NCBI GenBank assembly: GCA_027058925.1 | Contig: JALTAS010000040.1 | Location: 1 to 5,002, forward strand | Direction: 5' to 3' | Length of the DNA stretch: 5,002 nucleotides | Source of the DNA: Persephonella sp. | Lineage (GTDB): Bacteria; Aquificota; Aquificia; Aquificales; Hydrogenothermaceae | Shown here: in pieces, positions 1 to 5,002 of the stretch | Layout: each line of letters starts with the position of its first letter | Numbering within the stretch: the first letter of the stretch is position 1 | Made by a program: the position numbers and the translations under genes | The notes under the pieces: generated by a model | What the model was told of the DNA's origin: nothing | Databases searched by the model: none | The model's input: only the letters and a program-made list of their open reading frames with translations

Positions 1-367
1 AACAAATGTGCTTGATGGGGTATTGCTTGGGGTAACCCCTTACATTGAAGAGAGAGATATAATGATGAACATTGTTCCGGTTTCAACAAAAATAGAGGAC
101 TTAAGACAGCTTATTGACAACAATCAGGTTGTTGCAGAAGCACCTGTTCTCAACATAAAAGAGGCAGGAACAATAGTAAAAGTGAAAGATGGCGATCTTA
201 TCATAATAGGAGGACTTATAGGGACTGAAAAAAGAAAAGTGATCAGTAAGATACCGGGATTAGGGGATATACCAGGTCTTGGAGCATTGTTCAGAAAAGA
301 GGAGTATCTAAAACAGAAAAAAGAATTGATAATATTTTTGAGACCTCACATTATTAAGGTTCACTGA
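1..367 (+). CDS. MSHA/type IV pilus secretin, C-terminal fragment (MshL/PilQ/GspD family)
   Basis: The gene starts before the window; the frame is open from base 2 and stops with TGA at 365-367. The fragment is the end of the secretin domain, the outer-membrane ring through which pili or type II substrates pass. Visible hallmarks are DGDLIIIGGLI (188-220), the signature KIPGLGDIPGLGALFR (248-295), and the closing strand KKELIIFLRPHII (317-355). These match the conserved end of bacterial secretins. The KEAGTIVKVKDG stretch before IGGL resembles MshL-type pilus secretins more than GspD, and the MshN-like gene that follows supports an MSHA-type assignment. The protein ends three residues after the HII of the last strand, so there is no S-domain tail for pilotin binding. 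Secretin identity is very secure; the choice of MshL over PilQ or GspD is inference. Confidence 0.92.
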   Translation, partial: TNVLDGVLLGVTPYIEERDIMMNIVPVSTKIEDLRQLIDNNQVVAEAPVLNIKEAGTIVKVKDGDLIIIGGLIGTEKRKVISKIPGLGDIPGLGALFRKEEYLKQKKELIIFLRPHIIKVH

Positions 368-375
368 GGTTAAAA

Positions 376-1341
376 ATGAGTCTCCTTATTGACACTCTAA
401 GCAAAATAAAAGGAGGAAAAAAAGGAAAACCTGTTCCTCCAAATCTGAAAAAAAGCAGAAAAAAAGACAAAAAACATCTGGTTTTACTATTTTCATTTAT
501 TGTTGTTTTGTCTTCAGCAGCAATTTTTCTTTATATTCTGCAGGACAGGCTTCTTCAAGAGGAAAATAATATTCTTTCTGAAATAAAAACTCAAAAAAAA
601 GAAATTCCAGAACAAAAACCTAAAAACATAGCCAAAGTAAAAAAGGAAAAAATAAACAAACCTCAAAAATCAGAATTTCCGGTAAAAATCCTAAAAACCC
701 CTGAAAAAAAACAGGTAGAGCAAAAATCAGAGCCAGAAATAAAAAATGCACAACCAAAAAAGAGTAAGGAACCCAAAAAATCTTCTTCATACCTGTATTC
801 AACATATATATCGCTTGGTAACAAATATCTTGAAAAACAGGATTACATAAAAAGTCTTTCTTACTATCTGAAAGCCTATCAGATCAACCCCTCAGAAAGA
901 TTGTTGAAAAATATAATAGTTCTCCAGATCTACACAGGAGAAAAGAATAATGCCCTTTCTAATCTAAAAAAGATAAAAAACCCTCAAGCTATATCACAGA
1001 TACTCATTTTCTTAATAGAAAATGGAGAGATAAATCTTGTTAGAGGCTTTCTCAGTAACAAATTAGAAGACAAGTCAGGATATTTAAGCTACACAAAAGG
1101 AGTTCTTGAGGAAAAATCCGGAGAGATAGAAAAAGCTCATGAATACTACAAAAAAGCCTTTAAGCTAAATCCATATGATCCATACATTGCCTACGCATAC
1201 GCAAGGATACTTGAGATAAAAGGTTTAACAAAAAAAGCATTTCAGGTGTACAGATATATAAACAGAATGTCCATTTCCGATAATAACCTCAGGAAAATAG
1301 TTGAGGACAGGATCAAACTGTTAGGAGGAAGTTATGAGTAA
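376..1341 (+). CDS. MshN-like membrane-anchored TPR protein of the pilus operon
   Basis: The 321 aa protein appears to be a bitopic inner-membrane protein. A basic cytoplasmic N-terminus (about residues 1-33) precedes one hydrophobic segment (about 34-54, HLVLLFSFIVVLSSAAIFLY). A Lys/Glu/Pro-rich linker of about 70 residues (66-137) could span the periplasm, and the C-terminus is helical with TPR-like repeats. The clearest TPR units are about 142-175 (LGNKYLEKQDYIKSLSYYLK) and 236-267 (GVLEEKSGEIEKAHEYYKKA), with a further helix pair to about 294. MshN of MSHA loci has this layout (short cytoplasmic start, one membrane helix, charged linker, TPRs) and lies after mshL, so an assembly or stabilising role is likely. 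The ATG start is backed by GAGGT at 366-370, which overlaps the TGA of the secretin gene. No mshM ATPase gene intervenes. Sequence similarity to MshN beyond architecture is not obvious by eye. Confidence 0.75.
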   Translation: MSLLIDTLSKIKGGKKGKPVPPNLKKSRKKDKKHLVLLFSFIVVLSSAAIFLYILQDRLLQEENNILSEIKTQKKEIPEQKPKNIAKVKKEKINKPQKSEFPVKILKTPEKKQVEQKSEPEIKNAQPKKSKEPKKSSSYLYSTYISLGNKYLEKQDYIKSLSYYLKAYQINPSERLLKNIIVLQIYTGEKNNALSNLKKIKNPQAISQILIFLIENGEINLVRGFLSNKLEDKSGYLSYTKGVLEEKSGEIEKAHEYYKKAFKLNPYDPYIAYAYARILEIKGLTKKAFQVYRYINRMSISDNNLRKIVEDRIKLLGGSYE

Positions 1342-3211
1342 AAAGGGTTTTACCCTTATTGAGCTGGCTATGGTTCTGGTCATAATCGGTCTTCTGGCAG
1401 GTATAGGTATAACAGCACTTGGAATACTTGTTAAAAGGGCAAAAATTAACACAACAAAAGAGATCATAAATGCAGCTACAGACTCTTTAATCTCCTACTC
1501 AGGATCATCACTGAGACTCCCATCAAATGATAATGAGTTTAAAAGCATCGTAAGAACACCTATTGATCCCTTTGGAAAAAAGATTAAATACTTTGTTGAT
1601 CAAGATCTCACATCAGCTTCAAAACTTGTCTGTAGAAAGAAAAATACAAACTTGACTGTCAGGATATGCAGTGATACGGCCTGTTCATCCCCTATAGATG
1701 TTAAAAATGTGGCTTTTTTACTGGTTAGCGGATCCTTAAACAACAACATTCAGACAGGAGATGGAAATACATACACGCAGGATCACACAATCCTTCTTAG
1801 CACACCAACAACAATAAATGTTTATGACTATGGAATAGACAATGTTGATAACTTTCCATCAGACATGAACAGACCTGAAAGATACGATGACATAGTAAAA
1901 TGGATAACACTTGGGGAGCTTCAGACAAAAATAAGGTGCGAAAACAGGCTCTCTATTTTGAACAACGAACTTCCCTACGGATATGAAAACTCATCATACA
2001 ACGCAACTATTTTTGCTGAAGGTGGGATAACATTTCCAGATGGAAGCGATTCAGATACAAATCCAGACTATAGATGGTGTTTTCAGGGAAGTTTACCTGC
2101 CGGAATATCTGTTAATTGTGGAAACAACCTGACAGCCTCAACAAACTGCTTAAATCCAGACGGATCAGTCAACTCAGGAGCAAACTGGAATCAGTGCAGC
2201 TCTCCTGTTTTGTCAGGAACTATCGCTTCCGGTCAGGCAGGCAGTTACAACATTAGATTTTTTGTTACAGACTCTGAAGGAAATGTGGCAGAAAAATCCC
2301 TTGTGCTAACAGTAAACCCCCAGACTTCTTCATCTGGACAATCAGCACCTCCAGGATCACAGGTAAGCTTTGCCAACGATCTTGGAAACTTCAGTCAGAT
2401 TGAAAATAATCCAAATGCTGTAAATCCTGATCAGAACAATGGGATTGTTACCTTTGGAAATGGACAAAAAACTACCTATGGATGTTTCTGGTATAACGGG
2501 ATATTCAGGCTGAAGAATAAAACCCTGAGAGCTTTTTTTTACTTCAAACTAACTGTTGACAGTTCTTTTGACAGCAGAGGTGATGCTGATGGTTTTACAT
2601 TTGTTGTTAGACAAAAACCCCCATGGAATTTAAACTGTGGAGGAACTGGAGGAAAATTAGGTTACGATGGGCTTGATAAGGAAAGTATAGCTGTTGAGAT
2701 AGACACATACCCTAACACATTCTGGTCAACCCCAAATGAAAATTATCTGGATCCTTACTCAGGATTTTTTTTTAGAAGAGGTCTAAACCATGTTTCCATT
2801 GATTTTAACGGAAACGTCACCCATTCAGGAAGCTCAACCGCTTCTGCAAGGGTAACATCTAACTGCACAAACTTTAATGATCCCACTAAACCCGGTTGCT
2901 ACTATACCCAGACACCAACATGGCTTGAAGATGGGGTGAAACATTCATTCAGAATGGAGATACATACACAGTGTAACAACAGTTGCACCCGATGTGGACT
3001 AAGAAGGGGAACAAAAATGCTGATAGAAGCATGGATTGACTGTACAAACTGTGATGATCTGACTAAAGACTACAACTCAAGTTCTCCAGACGTCAAAAGA
3101 TGTGTGGACTGGACAGATAACCTAACAGATGTTAAGTTTGGATTTACAGAGGGAACAGGTGGAAAAACTCAGACTGTTGAAATATCATATTTTGGAATAA
3201 GGTTTGAGTGA
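1334..3211 (+). CDS. Large prepilin fused to Ig-like and L-type lectin domains (putative pilus adhesin)
   Basis: This 625 aa protein begins with a textbook type III prepilin signal: MSKKG then FTLIELAMVLVIIGLLAG. Cleavage by prepilin peptidase would fall between G5 and F6, leaving Phe at +1 and Glu at +5. Residues about 30-205 resemble pseudopilin/MSHA-like pilin bodies (DPFGKKIKYFV, NVAFLLVSGS, YDDIVKWITLGELQTKI). Residues about 216-328 look like a He_PIG Ig-like domain (GSLPAGISV, LSGTIASGQAGSYNIRFFVTD). A Ser/Pro-rich hinge (329-343) leads to an L-type lectin domain (about 344-625) with DADGFTFVV (417-425), GGKLGYDG (439-446), VEIDTYPN (454-461), DP (473-474), NHVSID (485-490) and a closing FGFTEGTGGKTQTVEISYFG strand pair. 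There are 18 cysteines, probably disulfide-bonded outside the cell. The start has a consensus AGGAGG at 1323-1328, and the gene overlaps its upstream neighbour by 8 nt. The most likely role is a minor pilin that presents a carbohydrate-binding head; binding itself is inferred. Confidence 0.88.
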   Translation: MSKKGFTLIELAMVLVIIGLLAGIGITALGILVKRAKINTTKEIINAATDSLISYSGSSLRLPSNDNEFKSIVRTPIDPFGKKIKYFVDQDLTSASKLVCRKKNTNLTVRICSDTACSSPIDVKNVAFLLVSGSLNNNIQTGDGNTYTQDHTILLSTPTTINVYDYGIDNVDNFPSDMNRPERYDDIVKWITLGELQTKIRCENRLSILNNELPYGYENSSYNATIFAEGGITFPDGSDSDTNPDYRWCFQGSLPAGISVNCGNNLTASTNCLNPDGSVNSGANWNQCSSPVLSGTIASGQAGSYNIRFFVTDSEGNVAEKSLVLTVNPQTSSSGQSAPPGSQVSFANDLGNFSQIENNPNAVNPDQNNGIVTFGNGQKTTYGCFWYNGIFRLKNKTLRAFFYFKLTVDSSFDSRGDADGFTFVVRQKPPWNLNCGGTGGKLGYDGLDKESIAVEIDTYPNTFWSTPNENYLDPYSGFFFRRGLNHVSIDFNGNVTHSGSSTASARVTSNCTNFNDPTKPGCYYTQTPTWLEDGVKHSFRMEIHTQCNNSCTRCGLRRGTKMLIEAWIDCTNCDDLTKDYNSSSPDVKRCVDWTDNLTDVKFGFTEGTGGKTQTVEISYFGIRFE

Positions 3212-3214
3212 GGT
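3210..3214 (+). promoter_or_regulatory. Ribosome binding site (GAGGT) deciding the cytochrome start
   Basis: GAGGT lies four bases before the ATG at 3219 and overlaps the TGA stop (3209-3211) of the pilin gene. It is too far downstream to serve the upstream TTG at 3204. The same stop/RBS overlap is seen at 365-370 between the secretin and TPR genes, which supports the ATG start and suggests translational coupling. Confidence 0.65.
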
Positions 3215-3218
3215 TTTA

Positions 3219-3575
3219 ATGGTATTGATAGTACTTTTTCTTTTTATCTTTTCTTTTTCTTATGCAGAAGAATACGGTTATCAGGTTTACAAACAGTACT
3301 GTTCTTCATGTCACATAGAAAAAATAGATGAAACAACAGATAATTTATCACTAAAAGCACCCCCTATGGATGCATTAACAAGACAGATAAAATATTTTTA
3401 CAGAAAAAAGGACAGCTTCACAGATTATCTTGAAGATTTTTTAAAAGAGCCTTCTCCTGAAAAATCAGTCTGTAAGCCCTGTATTGATAGATGGGGTCTA
3501 ATGTCCCCCATAAAAAATATCTCTCCTGAAGAAATACAGTCTATCGCATTATGGATGTTTAAAAACTTCAGATAA
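3219..3575 (+). CDS. Small secreted c-type cytochrome (single haem)
   Basis: The protein is 118 aa from the ATG at 3219. It opens with a hydrophobic segment ending in an Ala site (MVLIVLFLFIFSFSYA, then EEYGYQ), which fits Sec export. The n-region has no positive charge, which is unusual. One haem-attachment motif, CSSCH (28-32), follows the usual YKQYCSSCH context. Met95 in RWGLMSPI is the likely distal axial ligand, and the ending SPEEIQSIALWMFKNF matches the C-terminal helix of class I cytochromes c. A second cysteine pair, CKPC (85-88), lacks a histidine and is not a haem site. The family is an electron carrier in the periplasm. It sits about 7 nt after the pilin adhesin gene, so it is probably co-transcribed, but a functional link to the pilus is not shown. 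An in-frame TTG at 3204 would add five residues and overlap the pilin gene; I prefer the ATG because of its ribosome binding site. Confidence 0.85.
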   Translation: MVLIVLFLFIFSFSYAEEYGYQVYKQYCSSCHIEKIDETTDNLSLKAPPMDALTRQIKYFYRKKDSFTDYLEDFLKEPSPEKSVCKPCIDRWGLMSPIKNISPEEIQSIALWMFKNFR

Positions 3576-4034
3576 TCATCTTCCATAAATGCCTACAAGA
3601 TAACCTTCATCAATTACCTTTCCAGTCATTATCATCTCAACTTCCTGCCTTGATGCTCCTGCTGGTAAACCCAGTGAAGGTTGACCTACAGCAAAAACCT
3701 TGAAAAAATACCTGTGAGGTTTACCAAGAGGAGGACAGGGTCCCCCGTAACCTATCTTTCCAAAATCATTTATTCCCTGTTTTATTCCTTCTACCTCAGG
3801 AAGTTTTGGAAACCCTTCAGGAAGATATTCCAAAGTAGCAGGAATATCGTAAACTATCCAGTGGGTAAAAGTTCCTAAAGGAGCATCAGGATCATCCATT
3901 ATAACCACGAAACTTTGAGTTTCTGGAGGATACCCATACCATCTTAACTCAGGAGATATATCTGAACCATCACATGTATAATTTACAGGTATGTATCCCC
4001 CCTCCTCAAATGCCGGACTTTTTACGGTTATCAT
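3576..4034 (-). CDS. YbhB/YbcL family Raf kinase inhibitor-like protein (PEBP fold)
   Basis: The 152 aa product is a compact bacterial phosphatidylethanolamine-binding-protein homologue. Both family signatures are present: DPDAP (48-52) followed by THWIVYDIP (57-65), and GYGGPCPPLGKPHRYFFKV (95-113). Together these form the anion-binding pocket. NYTCDGSDISPEL near residues 18-30 is also typical. Length is normal for the bacterial members (roughly 150-180 aa). No signal peptide is seen, so a cytoplasmic location is expected. The biochemical role of bacterial members is poorly defined, and only the fold and family are secure. The ATG is preceded by a purine-rich GGGGAAG. The gene lies 62 nt downstream of trmH on the same strand and may share its transcript. 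Its TGA abuts the TAA of the convergent cytochrome gene with no spacer. Confidence 0.93.
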   Translation of the reverse strand: MITVKSPAFEEGGYIPVNYTCDGSDISPELRWYGYPPETQSFVVIMDDPDAPLGTFTHWIVYDIPATLEYLPEGFPKLPEVEGIKQGINDFGKIGYGGPCPPLGKPHRYFFKVFAVGQPSLGLPAGASRQEVEMIMTGKVIDEGYLVGIYGR

Positions 4035-4096
4035 TTTTTCTTCCCCAATTTGTTTTATACTTCTTAATTTACGAATTGATTATTAACAGGCAATAT
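4035..4096 (-). promoter_or_regulatory. Short gap between trmH and the PEBP gene; weak possible promoter
   Basis: This 62-nt AT-rich gap contains TATAAA on the minus strand (4053-4058 as read on the plus strand), about 18 nt before the PEBP start. That would suit a -10 element with a very short leader. No convincing -35 hexamer sits at normal spacing, and I see no GC-rich hairpin with a T-run that would terminate trmH. Read-through from trmH is as likely as a separate promoter. Confidence 0.2.
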
Positions 4097-4729
4097 CTAT
4101 TTTTTTATATGTCTGACAGCACTTTCTTTCATTTTATGCTTTATAAGATCATGTGTAGCCCATTTTTTCAGTATATTTTCAATTTCTTCAGGAGTTAATG
4201 ATGGCTTTTTGTACATTCCTTTCTCCTCTCTCTGTCTCTGAGCTTCATACAGAATAACCCCTGTGGCAACAGAAACATTAAGGCTCTGAGCCATACCATA
4301 CATTGGAATGATTATTTTTTTGTCTGCATATTTCAAAACCTCTTCACTGACACCATTTATCTCGTTACCAACTACAACAAGTGTAGGTTTTGTATAATCT
4401 ACCTTTCTAAAGTGAATACTATCCTCAGATAAATGAGTGGCAACGATCTGAAACCCTTCATCTTTCTTTTTTTGAAAAAAACTGTCAATATCATCTATCT
4501 CCTCATGAATTATCCACTTATGGGAACCCATAGTTATCTCTTCATTAATTATCTCCTCATTCCCCAGATATCTGTAATAAAGGTACAAAACACCAACAGC
4601 ATCACATGTTCTCATTATTGCTGAAAAATTATGCTGATTTGTCACATTGTCAGAAAATACCTGCAGATATTTTTGTCTTTTTTCAAGCACAGCTCTTATT
4701 TTCTTAGCTCTTTTTTCTGTTATAAACAT
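4097..4729 (-). CDS. trmH: tRNA (guanosine(18)-2'-O)-methyltransferase, SPOUT superfamily
   Basis: The 210 aa enzyme would transfer a methyl group from S-adenosylmethionine to the 2'-OH of G18 in the tRNA D-loop. All three SpoU/TrmH motifs are present. Motif 1 is NQHNFSAIMRTCDAVGV (31-47), with the catalytic Arg at 40. Motif 2 is LVVVGNEINGVS (117-128), and motif 3 is IIPMYGMAQSLNVSVATG (140-157), which forms the trefoil-knot cofactor pocket. ILYEAQRQREEKGMY (159-173) and the middle ATHLSEDSIHFRKVDYTKPT segment closely follow E. coli TrmH as I recall it, favouring TrmH over the rRNA enzyme RlmB or the wobble enzyme TrmL. The C-terminal extension that helps hold tRNA is present but shorter than in E. 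coli. The start carries a strong GAGGTGA. The first gene on its strand, it is divergent from the unrecognised gene at 4845. Confidence 0.93.
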   Translation of the reverse strand: MFITEKRAKKIRAVLEKRQKYLQVFSDNVTNQHNFSAIMRTCDAVGVLYLYYRYLGNEEIINEEITMGSHKWIIHEEIDDIDSFFQKKKDEGFQIVATHLSEDSIHFRKVDYTKPTLVVVGNEINGVSEEVLKYADKKIIIPMYGMAQSLNVSVATGVILYEAQRQREEKGMYKKPSLTPEEIENILKKWATHDLIKHKMKESAVRHIKK

Positions 4730-4844
4730 ACTTCACCTCAAATAAATGTATAATATAAATTTTATAATCAATTCTAAGGAGATGAGATAAATCACACATA
4801 AAATAAGCTATTTTGCATAGAATGTTAAAAAAAGAGGTGGTTAT
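4730..4844. promoter_or_regulatory. Divergent intergenic region with candidate -10 elements
   Basis: This AT-rich stretch separates trmH (minus) from the gene starting at 4845 (plus). On the plus strand TATAAT occurs twice (4749-4754 and 4763-4768). A less perfect TAGAAT lies at 4818-4823, nearer the plus gene. On the minus strand TATACA (4747-4752) lies about 18 nt before the trmH start codon, with TTGATT (4766-4771) upstream but only 13 nt away, shorter than the normal spacing. No consensus -35/-10 pair at 16-18 nt is visible for either direction. Ribosome binding sites for both genes are clear: GAGGTGA for trmH (4733-4739) and GAGGTGG for the plus gene (4834-4840). Promoters must lie here, but their exact positions are not decided by the sequence. 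Confidence 0.4.
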
Positions 4845-5002
4845 ATGAAAACAATGGAGAAAAAGATAGAGATTTTTATATTCAAAGGACACCCTGAGAA
4901 AGTCAAAACACAGGTGGCTCCCGTTTTTGAGATAGACAACTCAGAGTCTTATATGGAAGTTCCTTTTGAGTTTTACCTTGATCTTCCTGAGGAAGAAAAA
5001 GC
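4845..5002 (+). CDS. Unrecognised protein, N-terminal fragment
   Basis: An open frame starts with ATG at 4845, four bases after a strong GAGGTGG site (4834-4840), and is still open at the window end after 52 complete codons. The product begins MKTMEKKIEIFIFKGHPEKV and continues with an acidic, aromatic stretch containing ESYMEVPFEFYLDLPEEEK. There is no signal peptide or membrane helix in the visible part, so it is probably cytoplasmic. I do not recognise the family. A second in-frame ATG at 4854 is a poorer start because it lies about 13 nt from the ribosome binding site. The good start signal, the biased codon use and the divergent promoter region argue that it is a real gene. Confidence 0.7.
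   Translation, partial: MKTMEKKIEIFIFKGHPEKVKTQVAPVFEIDNSESYMEVPFEFYLDLPEEEK

Noticed and set aside
620..805. 61 aa open frame on the minus strand inside the TPR gene
   Set aside because: It is opposite the Lys-rich linker; the reverse complement of A-rich codons gives Phe/Leu-rich false frames. No ribosome binding site supports it.
3204..3218. TTG at 3204 as the cytochrome start
   Set aside because: It lacks a well-placed ribosome binding site and adds five residues before the hydrophobic segment. The ATG at 3219 has GAGGT at the right distance.
3478..3495. CKPC in the cytochrome as a second haem site
   Set aside because: The residue after the second Cys is Ile, not His, so it cannot be a standard CxxCH haem attachment motif.
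3681..3878. 65 aa plus-strand open frame
   Set aside because: It lies antisense to the PEBP gene, whose family motifs are unmistakable, and has no homology features of its own.
3974..4198. 74 aa plus-strand open frame, Phe/Tyr rich
   Set aside because: It spans the PEBP start, the short gap and the trmH end on the opposite strand. The apparent hydrophobicity reflects T-rich antisense sequence.
4433..4624. 63 aa plus-strand open frame
   Set aside because: It is antisense to the middle of trmH and has no supporting start signal.
4749..4768. AT-rich near-palindromic stretch as an operator
   Set aside because: The symmetry is imperfect and is expected by chance in a sequence made almost only of A and T; it is better explained as -10 promoter elements.
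4704..4892. 62 aa minus-strand open frame
   Set aside because: It covers the divergent intergenic region and overlaps the starts of both trmH and the gene at 4845; its composition is that of AT-rich noncoding DNA.

Overview
The window looks like chromosomal DNA from a thermophilic, chemolithotrophic bacterium of the Aquificota, with Hydrogenothermaceae such as Persephonella or Sulfurihydrogenibium the best guess. The DNA is AT-rich, the proteins are rich in Lys, Glu and Ile, codons such as AGA and ATA are favoured, genes are tightly packed, and starts carry strong GAGGT-type ribosome binding sites. The assignment rests on overall style and recalled protein resemblance, not on a database search.

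Positions 1-3575 (+ strand) are the end of a type IV pilus / MSHA-type operon. It holds the C-terminal end of a secretin (MshL/PilQ/GspD type), a single-pass membrane protein with a Lys/Pro-rich linker and TPR repeats (MshN-like), a very large prepilin, and a small secreted c-type cytochrome. Junctions are 8 nt apart, overlapping by 8 nt, and about 7 nt apart, so the genes are probably co-transcribed and translationally coupled.

The large prepilin (1334-3211, 625 aa) is the most interesting object. It has a type III prepilin signal (cleavage G5|F6, Glu at mature +5), a pilin-like globular part, an Ig-like (He_PIG-type) domain, and a C-terminal L-type lectin domain. Every metal ligand I know from concanavalin A has an apparent counterpart in that domain. 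It reads as a one-piece pilin adhesin that could be carried on the fibre built by the neighbouring secretion machinery.

Positions 3576-4729 (- strand) hold two convergent housekeeping-type genes: trmH, the tRNA Gm18 2'-O-methyltransferase (4097-4729), followed downstream by a YbhB/YbcL-family (PEBP/RKIP-like) protein (3576-4034). The PEBP gene and the cytochrome gene end stop codon to stop codon with no spacer.

Positions 4730-4844 are an AT-rich divergent intergenic region with -10-like elements. From 4845 an unrecognised + strand gene begins and runs off the end of the window.
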